DNA of 64,000 nt from Schlesneria sp. Its GTDB lineage: Bacteria; Planctomycetota; Planctomycetia; Planctomycetales; Planctomycetaceae. Below the pieces are notes generated by a model. That model was not told where the DNA came from, did not search any database, and saw nothing but the letters and a program-made list of their open reading frames with translations. Location of the stretch: assembly GCA_028291515.1 (NCBI GenBank), contig JAQGHU010000050.1, forward strand, positions 62,001-126,000. The letters are read 5' to 3'. Positions 18,053 to 26,746 of this stretch are shown here, in pieces (the first letter of the stretch is position 1; each line of letters opens with the position of its first letter). A program made the translations under genes and the position numbers.

Positions 18053-20089
18053 CTAATCTCGGTGTCCTCGTTGCAGCCAGCCCCAGCGAAAGAGGTTCCG
18101 CGTGTCGACGTAACGCGATTCGTTCGACGATGAGCCCAGTACGACGACGATCAATTCTTCGTCGCGGTGTTTACCGACGGAGATCAAGCATGAACCGGCG
18201 GCATCGGTTGTTCCTGTTTTCAAACCAGAGTAGCCCGCGATCTCGAGCAGCTTGTTCGTATTCTTCCAGACGACGTTTCGTGTGTAGCCGCCGGGGCCTT
18301 GCACCTTGACCGCGTGCTGACGCGTCTGCACGTAGTTGCGGAACGGTTCGTTCTGCATCACCTTGGCACCGAGTAGAACCTGATCGTTGGCGGTCGACAG
18401 GTGATTGTTGTCAGGCAATCCGTGCGGGTTCGCGTAGTGCGTCTGCTTCATTCCGAGATCTTTCGCGGCGCGATTCATTTCGGCGACGAATCGAGCCATT
18501 GGTTTCGCGGCATCGGCGGAGTCTCCTTCAGGGGCAAAGCGTGGACCTGCGAACTCGGCCAATGCGGTGGCGGCGTCGTTCCCCGACGGCAGCATTAATC
18601 CGTAGAGCAATTCTCGGACAGTGACTTTCTCGCCGGTCTTGAGACCTGATGTACTGCCTGGCGTGCGATCGGCCACGGAGGAAAACGTGATCGTTTCGTC
18701 GAGTAGTTTAGGATCGCTCGTGGCTTCTCGCAGAATCAGCCAGGCGGTCATCGTTTTGGTGGTGCTGGCGAAGTCACGGCGTTCGTCCCCTTTGTCGTGC
18801 CATAAGACTCGACCGGTCTTGGCGTCGCCGATGGCCCAGGCGTTGGCTGTCACAAACGGAGGTCCGACGATCGGATCGGCGGGTTGAACGGGGAGAACCT
18901 CTTTGTTGATCGCTTCGGGATCAATGGGCGATTCCTCATCAGCCATGACCAAAGGACCGAGGGCTTTCCAAGTTTCGGCGCTGACGACTCCCGTCGGAGG
19001 CAGGTTTTGCGATCGTTGATACGCGGTGACGACCTGCTTTGTCGAGGGGCCGAAGTCGCCGTCGATTGACAATTTCGAACTGCTGAATCGTTTGTTCAAG
19101 GTGCGTTGCAAGGCTTCCACCAATTCGCCCGAGGCACCAGGTGCCAATTCTTTTGGTGAGGCATCGGCGACCGTTTCGTCCTGCTGATTAAAATGCTGAT
19201 AGACGATCCGAGCGATTTCGGCCGACAGTAACACGGCCGCATTGTCGTCCGCCCAACGCTGGTCCTTGTTGTTGGAAGTCAACACGCAGATCGCGATATG
19301 ACCGGAAGGGGATTCGATGATCCCGGCGACTGTTCGCGATGCGGAGACCGATCCCGTCTTCAGTGCGACTTTCGTCTCTTTCGGGAGAAACTTGGCGAGA
19401 CGCGGCTTGTCGTCACAAGCCAGCAAGTGATCGTACATCTTTTCAGAGGCTTCGACCGATACGAGTTCCTTGCTATCGAGTTTCGCCAGCAACCGAATCA
19501 TCTCGTTCGCGGTGGTGCTGCCCAGGCCGAACAGCTTGCTACGTTCGGGAGCGATCGACGTGTCACCTCGATAGACTTTGGAGTGCAGTCGGGTGTGGGG
19601 GTAATTCCATTTCGTCATCAGTTCCGAAGTGACGGGCAATCCAATCTGGTCGAGCACCAGGTTGGTCGCGGTGTTGTCTGAGTAAACGATCATCAATCGA
19701 ATCGCATCTCGCAGGGACAACCGCGTCCCCGCCGAGAAGTGCTGCGTGAGAATGCCGGAACCGGGCACCTTATCTTGTTCCTTCATTTCGATCGCGGCCG
19801 TCAGATCGACCTTGCCGTCAGCAACCAACTGGTACGCCGCGACCATCGCGGGGAACTTGATCAGGCTCGCGGTGGGCATCGGATCATCACCACGATGGGC
19901 GAACTCAGCCCCGGTCTTCAAGTGCTTCACGGCCACGCTGACAGTTCCGGCGTGTCCCTCAATGGACGGACGTAGAAACTCGGCCAGGCGCGAGTCGCTC
20001 TCGGCTCGAGCCGAGTTCGCGAAGGGAGAGATCAGGACCAGCACGACGAAAAAGTAGCGGGGAACGCTCACGAGGAACCCTCGAATCAA
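18053..20089 (-). CDS. Class A beta-lactamase-like / peptidoglycan-binding / D,D-carboxypeptidase fusion
   Basis: The 678-residue product is exported: residues 1-29 are a signal sequence. Residues about 35-300 form a serine beta-lactamase-like domain with Ser75-x-x-Lys78 (SLIK), Ser137-Asp-Asn139 and Lys244-Thr-Gly246. The deacylating E-x-x-L-N loop of true class A enzymes is not evident. Residues about 318-378 match a PG_binding_1 domain (IDGDFGPSTKQVVTAYQ). Residues about 410-675 are a peptidase S11 D-Ala-D-Ala carboxypeptidase with Ser442-x-x-Lys445, Ser502-Gly-Asn504 and Lys624-Thr-Gly626. Two penicillin-recognising active sites on one chain suggest peptidoglycan trimming. It is transcribed divergently from the DUF1501 gene at 20323. 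Confidence 0.88.
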   Translation of the reverse strand: MIRGFLVSVPRYFFVVLVLISPFANSARAESDSRLAEFLRPSIEGHAGTVSVAVKHLKTGAEFAHRGDDPMPTASLIKFPAMVAAYQLVADGKVDLTAAIEMKEQDKVPGSGILTQHFSAGTRLSLRDAIRLMIVYSDNTATNLVLDQIGLPVTSELMTKWNYPHTRLHSKVYRGDTSIAPERSKLFGLGSTTANEMIRLLAKLDSKELVSVEASEKMYDHLLACDDKPRLAKFLPKETKVALKTGSVSASRTVAGIIESPSGHIAICVLTSNNKDQRWADDNAAVLLSAEIARIVYQHFNQQDETVADASPKELAPGASGELVEALQRTLNKRFSSSKLSIDGDFGPSTKQVVTAYQRSQNLPPTGVVSAETWKALGPLVMADEESPIDPEAINKEVLPVQPADPIVGPPFVTANAWAIGDAKTGRVLWHDKGDERRDFASTTKTMTAWLILREATSDPKLLDETITFSSVADRTPGSTSGLKTGEKVTVRELLYGLMLPSGNDAATALAEFAGPRFAPEGDSADAAKPMARFVAEMNRAAKDLGMKQTHYANPHGLPDNNHLSTANDQVLLGAKVMQNEPFRNYVQTRQHAVKVQGPGGYTRNVVWKNTNKLLEIAGYSGLKTGTTDAAGSCLISVGKHRDEELIVVVLGSSSNESRYVDTRNLFRWGWLQRGHRD

Positions 20090-20224
20090 ATGGCAGGGAT
20101 CGGTGATCAGATAGGAACAGAGATCAGCGTATCCGGTGGATTCATGGGGTCAAATCCGGGAGTTCGCGCCGGATCATCCGGCTTCGGAATTCCTCCCACT
20201 GTCGGCCTAAAGGAGATTCCCTGT

Positions 20225-20254
20225 TTGACCTGATTGCCGTCAGCCGATTATAAT
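20225..20254 (+). promoter_or_regulatory. Putative sigma-70-type promoter for the second DUF1501 gene
   Basis: TTGACC (20225-20230), an 18-nt spacer and a perfect TATAAT (20249-20254) lie 68 nt before the start at 20323. Confidence 0.65.
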
Positions 20255-20322
20255 AAACAAACACCGATGGAACGTGTCATCGATCCTGCCAACATCAGCC
20301 CGCCTGAACGGAATCTTCCGCT

Positions 20323-21702
20323 ATGCTTCGCATCGACCTGGGATCGACTGCTCGTTATTGCGATGGGATGAACCGCCGCAGCTTCGTGCAAATGGGATTG
20401 GCGGGGATGGGATCGCTGGGGCTGTCGCAGTTGTGGCGAGCTCAACAGGCATCGGCCGCTCCCAGTGAAGCGGCAAAGAAGACATCCGTCATCCTGATCT
20501 GGCTGGATGGCGGTCCCGGGCACATGGACATGTACGACATGAAGCCCGAAGCTCCGGTTGAATACCGCGGGCTGTGGAATCCGATCCGGACCAACGTCAG
20601 CGGGATGGAAGTCACGGAACTGTTTCCGCAGCAAGCCAAGTGTGCCGACAAGTTCTCGGTCGTCCGCTCGCTGCATCACAACAACGGCGACCACTTCACG
20701 GCCGGTCACTACATGTTGACTGGTCGAGGTGGCGTGAGCGGCGCGGATACTCAGGGGAAGTCGCCGTTTATCGGCTCCATCGCGACGCGATCGACCGGGC
20801 CGCGTAAATCGGGCATGCCTGCCAATGTTGCCGTCCCGTACGCCATGAGCATCGGGCTGCGACCGGGTTATTTTGGGGCGAACTACGTCGGTGCCGCCTA
20901 CAACCCATTTGAGACCGAAGGTGATCCGAACGCCGCGAACTTCACTGTTCAAAACATGCAGCTCCCTGGCGGGATCACGATCAATCGTCTAGACGACCGC
21001 GCGGCGCTGGCTCGTAGCGTCGACCGTCTGCGGCGTGATGTGGAAACAAAAGGGATGGTCGAGTCGATGGATCGGTTTGATCGCCAGGCACTGGACCTGG
21101 TGATGGGAACATCAGCTCGACAGGCTTTCGATATCAGCCGCGAAGATCCGCGAATTCGAGATCGCTATGGCCGCCACAATTGGGGACAAAGTGTGCTGCT
21201 GGCTCGGCGTTTAGTCGAAGCGGGTTCGACCTTTGTGACGGTCCATTTCGGCGGCTGGGATCATCACTGGGATCTGAAAACAGGTTATGAACGCTACCTG
21301 CCGATGGTTGACTCAGCGGTCGCAACACTCTTCGAAGACCTGTCTCAACGCGGTCTGTACGACGACGTGCTGGTCGTGTTGTGTGGCGAGTTCAGTCGCA
21401 CGCCGCGCATGAACAACGGTGGCAACGGTGGAGCCCCGATGAGTATGGGAACACCAGGCCGCGATCACTGGGGCAACGCGATGTTCTGCCTGCTTGGCGG
21501 CGGCGGAGTGCAAGGCGGGCGACTGATCGGTTCCACGAATCGGCTCGGCGAGATGCCTCAAGATCACCCGCTTAAGCCAGCAGACATTCACCACACGATC
21601 TTCCATCTGCTGGGCGTCGACCCGAACATCAACTTCCTGAACCACAGCGGCCGACCGATTTCAGCGCTGGAACCAGGGGCGGTGATTCAGGAATTGCTGT
21701 AG
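20323..21702 (+). CDS. DUF1501 domain-containing protein, exported
   Basis: The 459-residue product begins LRIDLGSTARYCDGMNRRSF, the N-terminal signature of the larger DUF1501 branch, in which the RR is a Tat motif. The core shows SVILIWLDGGPGHMDMYD, a HHNNGDHFTAGHYMLTGR segment, GWDHHWDLK, VVLCGEFSRTPRMN and GRDHWGNAMFCLLGGG. These His/Asp positions correspond to the metal ligands of the alkaline-phosphatase superfamily, but substrate specificity is unknown. The ATG at 20368 would remove the LRIDLG signature, so 20323 is preferred. A strong promoter is just upstream. No DUF1549/DUF1553 gene is near. Confidence 0.93.
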   Translation: MLRIDLGSTARYCDGMNRRSFVQMGLAGMGSLGLSQLWRAQQASAAPSEAAKKTSVILIWLDGGPGHMDMYDMKPEAPVEYRGLWNPIRTNVSGMEVTELFPQQAKCADKFSVVRSLHHNNGDHFTAGHYMLTGRGGVSGADTQGKSPFIGSIATRSTGPRKSGMPANVAVPYAMSIGLRPGYFGANYVGAAYNPFETEGDPNAANFTVQNMQLPGGITINRLDDRAALARSVDRLRRDVETKGMVESMDRFDRQALDLVMGTSARQAFDISREDPRIRDRYGRHNWGQSVLLARRLVEAGSTFVTVHFGGWDHHWDLKTGYERYLPMVDSAVATLFEDLSQRGLYDDVLVVLCGEFSRTPRMNNGGNGGAPMSMGTPGRDHWGNAMFCLLGGGGVQGGRLIGSTNRLGEMPQDHPLKPADIHHTIFHLLGVDPNINFLNHSGRPISALEPGAVIQELL

Positions 21703-21840
21703 GCGATGGCCTCACCATCTTCGGTAGCGCCGTGCCTCCTGCCAAAAGACACGGCCATGTCGAGGACTCCAAGTCCGTGGCACCCAAACCAGAATTTCCC
21801 TCGCTACTCATCGTGCTCGGTCATTCGAGTTGGCGAGGGT

Positions 21841-23007
21841 TTATTTTGAGCGGAAGAAAGTCTTGCGATAGATGATCGCCAGGACGATCGAGGCGATCAT
21901 TCCAATGGCTCCGATGATCAATAGGTTGCCTATCTTCGAGAGAAAGCTTTCCGGTAGACCAGCCATGATGACCGCTTGTTTAGGGTCCACCGGGTTATAC
22001 CGGCCGTGCATCTTCTGCTGACGGTTCAGGTAATCGACGAGTTGTTCGGCCTCTTGACGATTTTTGTACTGAGGCTCGGGGATCCTGATCTGCGTTCCGT
22101 GATACTTTCCCTCCTCAACCTCATAGGAATAGTGGACAGTTGGAACGAAGTACGACTCGAATTTGCCTCCTTCCTTTTGCCTCTTGTCGATTCCCGTCGC
22201 TTCGATTGTGACAGTCATCCTGGGCCATTCGTTTGTGGCCGCGCCCAGTTGCAATTCATCCCAGGACGAGTAGACGCTGGCGAAGCAAAAGATCGCGATT
22301 CCCAACGGTGCTAGGATTTTCATGCCGTTGTAGAACATCGCATCGAAGCGGGCCGAAGAAGCCCTTTCCCGATCAAGCTCGGATTGAAGTTCCAGTTGCT
22401 TGCCGTATACTCGAACTTCGCCATCATCTTCGGCGAGAAAGGCTGTTGATTGACCAAGCCGGATTCGCTCTGCCGGATCCTTTTCATTGGGGTCGTAACG
22501 AGCCGACCAGACCTTTCGGAGCCAAAACAGTGATACTGTCAACGCGATAAAGAACACCAGCAGGATCGACCAGACGATGCGCAGAGCATCCGAGTGCTGT
22601 TGCAAACCGGTTCCAAGAAACATCGTCATCGTTGCGATAAATGAAACACAGATACCGATGAACGAAACGATCGCGGCGGCGATCATCCAGATGCCGTACT
22701 GTTCCCGGCAAACAGCCACCATGTCTGCCTGGTACCACCCGCACCGCGGACAGGGAACGGGCAAAATCTGATCTCGCAGCGCGGCCGCTAACTGCTCATC
22801 TGCGGCCTGTATGGCTCGTTCTTCGGCGGATTTATTTTCTAGAAAAAGCACACTTCGCTCTGAAACGACCGCATCACACCGCAGAGCATAGAAATATTTC
22901 TGGTGGCAGTTCTCGCAGACGACTCCGCGACTGGCAGCACCCGAACTGTGGATGTGGATTTCCTGACCCGGAATTTTCAGCAGTCCGGTGACTCCTCGCC
23001 AATCCAT
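21841..23007 (-). CDS. DUF3592 membrane protein with zinc-ribbon-like N-terminal region
   Basis: The 388-residue product has two cysteine pairs near the N terminus (CENC at about 31-34 and CPRC at about 86-89), which could bind a metal. Hydrophobic segments lie at about residues 107-130, 140-162, 228-246 and 358-380. The C-terminal extramembrane domain (WPRMTVTIEATGIDKR, YSYEVEEGKYHGTQI, HGRYNPVDPKQAVI) matches DUF3592, a beta-rich domain of unknown function common in membrane proteins. It is on the minus strand and faces the rpmF operon from the other side. Confidence 0.78.
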   Translation of the reverse strand: MDWRGVTGLLKIPGQEIHIHSSGAASRGVVCENCHQKYFYALRCDAVVSERSVLFLENKSAEERAIQAADEQLAAALRDQILPVPCPRCGWYQADMVAVCREQYGIWMIAAAIVSFIGICVSFIATMTMFLGTGLQQHSDALRIVWSILLVFFIALTVSLFWLRKVWSARYDPNEKDPAERIRLGQSTAFLAEDDGEVRVYGKQLELQSELDRERASSARFDAMFYNGMKILAPLGIAIFCFASVYSSWDELQLGAATNEWPRMTVTIEATGIDKRQKEGGKFESYFVPTVHYSYEVEEGKYHGTQIRIPEPQYKNRQEAEQLVDYLNRQQKMHGRYNPVDPKQAVIMAGLPESFLSKIGNLLIIGAIGMIASIVLAIIYRKTFFRSK

Positions 23008-23325
23008 CAGAATTCTCCTCGATGATCACATTACGGCTCGGCGACACAGGCCCGAATTCAGGATCCAGTGCCTCAGGGCGGCGGATATGATATCGTAACT
23101 CGACGAAAACGTGGTGGTGTGGGGTGGGTCCAGCCAGAATCCAACTGCTTTCTAATGTGAGAGTTGTAAACACAGGGATCAGAGGATGTTCTGTTCCTTG
23201 ACACCTCTTTTGCCCTTCCCGTACCATATGCACGCTTTCCCGGCGTGGAAGTTCCGGTTCGCCGTCTGTCCTGGCGCGGCTTTTCACCCATTTGTGTTTC
23301 TCGAACTGTTGGAATTGACTACATC
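23008..23325. other. Divergent intergenic region with rpmF promoter
   Basis: There is no gene here. The gap separates the DUF3592 gene (minus) from rpmF (plus) and holds the promoter at 23198-23227. Confidence 0.6.
23198..23227 (+). promoter_or_regulatory. Putative sigma-70-type promoter for rpmF-plsX
   Basis: A perfect TTGACA (23198-23203), an 18-nt spacer and TACCAT (23222-23227) lie 98 nt before the rpmF start. Confidence 0.55.
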
Positions 23326-23505
23326 ATGGCCGCTCCCAAGCGCAGACAATCCAAGGGCCGTTCGCGTCGGCGACGCAGCCACGACGCGATTAAGCCGCCG
23401 CAGCTTCACAACTGCACCAAGTGCCAGACTCCTATTCCGTCCCATGTGATTTGCCCGACCTGCGGCGATTATCTGGGCCGCGCCATGATTGAAATCGAGG
23501 ATTGA
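23326..23505 (+). CDS. rpmF: 50S ribosomal protein L32
   Basis: The 59-residue basic protein starts AAPKRRQSKGRSRRRRSHDA after the Met, the usual L32 N terminus, and carries the zinc-binding pairs CTKC and CPTC. It sits on the large ribosomal subunit. The ATG at 23326 is internal to a longer open frame whose upstream part shows no similarity. It is followed by plsX after 7 nt, the classic L32-fatty acid operon order. Confidence 0.96.
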   Translation: MAAPKRRQSKGRSRRRRSHDAIKPPQLHNCTKCQTPIPSHVICPTCGDYLGRAMIEIED

Positions 23506-23512
23506 TTTTCCT

Positions 23513-24523
23513 ATGCGGATTGCCTTGGACGCGATGGGCGGCGACTTCGGCGTTTCGCCCAATCTCGATGGAGCGATCGCGGCTCTCAAGGACAACCCCG
23601 ATTTACAAGTCACGTTGGTAGGCGATGCTCCCACATTGGAAGCCGCCATTGCCAAGTCGGGCTATTCGGGTGATCGTCTGCGCATTCAACCAGCCGACGG
23701 CTGGATTGAAATGGAAGAGAAGCCGATCGATGCGTTGCGCAAGAAGCCAAATTGCTCGATCGTCGTCTGCTGGCAGCAGATGGCGACCCAGCAGGTTGAT
23801 GCCGTCGTCAGTGCTGGTCACACCGGTGCTGTCGTGGCAGCCGGTTTGCGTACGCGCCTGTTCCTGAAAGGGATCAAGCGTCCCGGTATCGCAGTGGCAT
23901 TGCCGACGACCAAAGGGAAGACGATCCTGATGGATGTCGGTGCGAATCCCGGTGCGCGTCCTGAACATCTGGTTCAGTACGGCATCATGGGATCGATCTA
24001 CGCCCGCGAAATGTTCGGCATCGACCAACCCTCCGTCGGCTTGATGAATATTGGCAGCGAAGACGGCAAGGGCACAGATGTCGTCCGCGAATCGCACGCC
24101 CTGTTCACTCAAAGTGTCGTCAGCGACAAATTCATCGGCAATGTCGAAGGTCGCGACCTGTACAACGGGGCCGCAGACGTCGTCATTTGCGAAGGATTCG
24201 TTGGCAATGTCTTGTTGAAGGCTGCCGAAGGGCTGGCCGACATGATGATGAAGACAGTGGAAGCCGAAGTCATGGGTGCCTTGAACACCGAGAAGGCCCT
24301 GGCACAGCAGGCATTCCACGTGTTGGGCAAACGATTCCAATACCACGAAACCGGTGGCGCCCCACTGTTGGGTGTCCAGGGGATTTCGATCATTTGCCAC
24401 GGAGCCAGCAATGCCCGATCAATCCAGAATGCACTGCGATTGGCAACGACGTTGAAAGCACGGCGGCTGAACGAACAGATTGTCGAAGCCCTGGATCGAG
24501 AGCCCTCGACAGCCATGAATTAG
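23513..24523 (+). CDS. plsX: Phosphate acyltransferase PlsX
   Basis: Makes acyl-phosphate from acyl-ACP and orthophosphate, the first step of phospholipid synthesis in the PlsX/PlsY pathway. The 336-residue product begins MRIALDAMGGDFG, the family signature, and includes GHTGAVVAA, MDVGANPGARPEHLVQYG, NIGSEDGKGTDVVR, a VVICEGFVGNVLLKAAEG segment and GGAPLLGVQG. The start ATG lies 8 nt after the rpmF stop codon. A hairpin with a T run separates it from fabD. Confidence 0.96.
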   Translation: MRIALDAMGGDFGVSPNLDGAIAALKDNPDLQVTLVGDAPTLEAAIAKSGYSGDRLRIQPADGWIEMEEKPIDALRKKPNCSIVVCWQQMATQQVDAVVSAGHTGAVVAAGLRTRLFLKGIKRPGIAVALPTTKGKTILMDVGANPGARPEHLVQYGIMGSIYAREMFGIDQPSVGLMNIGSEDGKGTDVVRESHALFTQSVVSDKFIGNVEGRDLYNGAADVVICEGFVGNVLLKAAEGLADMMMKTVEAEVMGALNTEKALAQQAFHVLGKRFQYHETGGAPLLGVQGISIICHGASNARSIQNALRLATTLKARRLNEQIVEALDREPSTAMN

Positions 24524-24561
24524 TAGACCAGCGGGGTCATGGAATTTTCGATTCTGAATGT

Positions 24562-24594
24562 CGCCCGGCGGTCGTTGACCAACCGGGCGTTTTG
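24562..24594 (+). terminator. Rho-independent terminator or attenuator between plsX and fabD
   Basis: CGCCCGG (24562-24568) pairs with CCGGGCG (24583-24589), and the inner GGTC (24570-24573) pairs with GACC (24577-24580), followed by TTTTGC. This is the best terminator-like hairpin inside an operon here and could reduce fabD transcription relative to plsX. Confidence 0.75.
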
Positions 24595-24609
24595 CTTTGA
24601 AAGGGAATC

Positions 24610-25521
24610 ATGAGCCAGACGACATTTTTGTTTCCAGGGCAGGGGGCTCAGCACGTTGGCATGGGGAAGACGATCGCCGAGCGATTCCCGGCCGCTCGTG
24701 AACTGTACAGCCGCGCCAGCGAGATCCTAGGCTACGATCTGTCTGTGCTTTGCTTCGAGGGACCAGCCGAACGTCTGGATACCACGGTCATCAGCCAGCC
24801 AGCGTTGTTCGTCACTAGCATGGCAGCACTGGAGATGTTGAAGGCCGAGAAGCCTGATGTAGCGGCCGACTGCAAATTCGCCGCGGGACTCAGCCTGGGA
24901 GAATACACGGCATTGGTCTTCGCCGGAGCGATGAGCTTCGACGACGGCGTTCGCGTGGTCAAAGTCCGCGGCGAAGCCATGCAAGCGGCGGCCGACGCGA
25001 CTCCTTCGGGAATGGTCAGCGCCCTGTTGCTGGAACGACCCAAAGTCGATGTCGTTTGCCTGGATGCCGCCTCGGCCGGACGGATCTGGATCGCCAACTA
25101 TCTATGCCCCGGCAATACCGTGCTCTCTGGGGAGAAAGCCGCCTGCAGTCGAGCCGCCGAACTGATTGAGCAAGCCGGTGGCAAGCCAATTCCGCTCGCC
25201 GTCGCAGGAGCGTTCCACACGCCACTGATGGAGTCCGCTTGCGAGAAACTGGCGGCGGTTTTGGAGAGCGTGACGCTAACCACGCCAAAAATTCCGGTCA
25301 TTTCCAATGTCGATGCCGGCGTTCATACCGATCCAGACGACATCCGCCGAGTTCTGGTGCGCCAGGTCACTCAGCCGGTGCTGTGGGAGGACTCCATCCG
25401 CTCACTGCTGGCACAGGGCGCCGGGCCATTTTACGAAGTCGGGCCGGGCAAGGTTCTGAAGGGCTTGATGAAGCGGATCGATCGAAAAGTCGATTGTCAG
25501 TCGATCAACGACAGCCAGTAG
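24610..25521 (+). CDS. fabD: Malonyl-CoA:ACP transacylase
   Basis: Transfers malonyl from CoA to acyl carrier protein, supplying extender units for fatty acid synthesis. The 303-residue product shows FPGQGAQHVGMG, the nucleophile motif GLSLGEY with Ser95, the catalytic AFHTPLM histidine and a C-terminal PFYEVGPGKVLKGL. The start has AAAGGGA upstream. Normally fabG, acpP and fabF follow; here the next gene is a response regulator, and acpP-fabF lie about 4 kb downstream. Confidence 0.96.
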   Translation: MSQTTFLFPGQGAQHVGMGKTIAERFPAARELYSRASEILGYDLSVLCFEGPAERLDTTVISQPALFVTSMAALEMLKAEKPDVAADCKFAAGLSLGEYTALVFAGAMSFDDGVRVVKVRGEAMQAAADATPSGMVSALLLERPKVDVVCLDAASAGRIWIANYLCPGNTVLSGEKAACSRAAELIEQAGGKPIPLAVAGAFHTPLMESACEKLAAVLESVTLTTPKIPVISNVDAGVHTDPDDIRRVLVRQVTQPVLWEDSIRSLLAQGAGPFYEVGPGKVLKGLMKRIDRKVDCQSINDSQ

Positions 25522-25575
25522 AAGTCTTCTACTCGGTCAGTTTTTGACCGGCCACCGTATCCAAAATCAACATCA

Positions 25576-25653
25576 CTCAAGAGGTCGCCAAGCAATTCAC
25601 ACTTGGCAACCGTGGGCAGCCACGTAAGACTGTTCACATATTCACCTCTTGAG
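25576..25653 (+). ncRNA. Candidate structured 5' leader of the response regulator gene
   Basis: An outer 10-bp perfect stem (25576-25585 with 25644-25653) encloses two smaller hairpins: GCCAAG/CTTGGC (25587-25592 with 25602-25607) and CGTGG/CCACG (25611-25615 with 25620-25624). Together they could form a three-way junction. The outer right arm ends 7 nt before the ATG at 25661. The sequence does not match a tRNA or a riboswitch I know. Paper folding only; no energy was computed. Confidence 0.4.
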
Positions 25654-25660
25654 ATGCCTC

Positions 25661-26317
25661 ATGTCCACCATTCGAATCTTAATCGCGGACGATCATGCGT
25701 TGTTGCGCGCTGGAGTTCGTTCGCTGCTGCAGGCGATTCCAGAATTTGAAGTCGTTGGCGAAGCCAACGACGGACGCGAGGCGTTGCAACTGGTCGACAC
25801 TTTGCGGCCGCATGTCCTGCTGATGGACATCTCGATGCCCAACATGAACGGGCTGATGGCAGCGTCGAAGATCAGTGTCGAGTTTCCCGAGGTCCGGGTA
25901 ATCATCCTTTCGATGCACACCAACGAAGACTTCGTTGGCCAGGCCATTCAGAATGGTGTGGCGGGATACCTGCTGAAGAACGCCGAAGCCGCGGAACTTG
26001 AGTTTGCCGTCAAGGCGGTCGCCCGCGGCGAGACCTATCTGACCCCTGCGGTCTCGAAGAGGATGATGGGCGACTACGTCGATTTGAGGAATGGAAAGCC
26101 CGCGCCGAAAGGGTCGCAGCTCACTCCGCGACAGACCGAAATCTTGCAATTGATTGCAGAGGGTCGATCAACCAAAGAGATCGCGGGCGACTTGCGAATC
26201 AGCGTGAAGACGGTCGAAACACACCGCGCTCAACTCATGGATCGCCTCGCCATTCACGACATCCCAGGCCTGGTTCGCTATGCCATGCGCACGGGCTTGA
26301 TCTCGCGCGAAGTGTGA
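25661..26317 (+). CDS. NarL/FixJ-type response regulator
   Basis: A 218-residue transcription factor. Residues 1-120 form a REC domain with the acidic pair Asp10-Asp11, phosphoacceptor Asp56 (LLMDISMPNMNG) and a conserved Lys near 105. Residues about 150-215 form a LuxR-type helix-turn-helix (LTPRQTEILQLIAEG, then STKEIAGDLRISVKTVETHRAQLMDRL). No partner kinase is adjacent. The start ATG at 25661 is preferred over a TTG at 25649 because STIRILIADDH is the domain's natural beginning. A structured leader lies directly upstream and may limit ribosome access. Confidence 0.93.
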   Translation: MSTIRILIADDHALLRAGVRSLLQAIPEFEVVGEANDGREALQLVDTLRPHVLLMDISMPNMNGLMAASKISVEFPEVRVIILSMHTNEDFVGQAIQNGVAGYLLKNAEAAELEFAVKAVARGETYLTPAVSKRMMGDYVDLRNGKPAPKGSQLTPRQTEILQLIAEGRSTKEIAGDLRISVKTVETHRAQLMDRLAIHDIPGLVRYAMRTGLISREV

Positions 26318-26365
26318 CATCACCAATCGTCGTTCGTGCATCGAGACCATCCTATGATTTGCTGG

Positions 26366-26385
26366 ATTCCCGCCTGCGCGGGAAT
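26366..26385. repeat. dRS3-like 20-bp palindromic repeat
   Basis: ATTCCC, eight bases GCCTGCGC, then GGGAAT. This matches the ATTCCC-N8-GGGAAT form of the neisserial dRS3 element and of similar repeats scattered in many bacteria. Only one copy was found here. Confidence 0.55.
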
Positions 26386-26642
26386 GACGGCAAGAGCGGA
26401 ACTCATCGAAGCAGAGCGTCAGGAATTTGCGAGTCAATTCTCAGGGAAACCCCGATACCGTTCCCGAAAGGTTGTCACCATACTGCGATTCTCTGGACTG
26501 GTTCGCCCAGTGCCAACGCGGCAGAAGCTCGAGTGCATGGATGCGTTCGAAGAGACCAGCAGCGAGATTGGCAGGACGCCGATCTCCGACCTGCTGGGAC
26601 ATGCCGCGACTGGTCACTGTGTCATTCATTCGGGCGCTGGTG

Positions 26643-26669
26643 GAGGGAGGGGTGTTAAGCCCCTCCCTC
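26643..26669. terminator. Perfect 10-bp hairpin between convergent genes
   Basis: GAGGGAGGGG (26643-26652) pairs exactly with CCCCTCCCTC (26660-26669) over a 7-nt loop. It lies between the ends of the response regulator gene and the PQQ gene. Neither side has a good T run, so termination is plausible but not certain. Confidence 0.5.
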
Positions 26670-26746
26670 ACCATGTTTCTTCCGATTCAAACAGAACCAT
26701 CTGCCCACCAAGTGGCATGTTGTCGAACAAGCGATTCGCGTCGAGC

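Larger units (their letters stand above)
26318..26746. other. Convergent intergenic region with two palindromes, no gene seen
   Basis: Open frames cross this gap but show no motif and mostly continue opposite the PQQ gene. It holds the palindromes at 26366-26385 and 26643-26669. Confidence 0.55.

Noticed and set aside
25576-25653. tRNA gene
   Set aside because: The three-stem layout suggested one, but the loop lengths are wrong and there is no T-loop consensus or proper acceptor stem.
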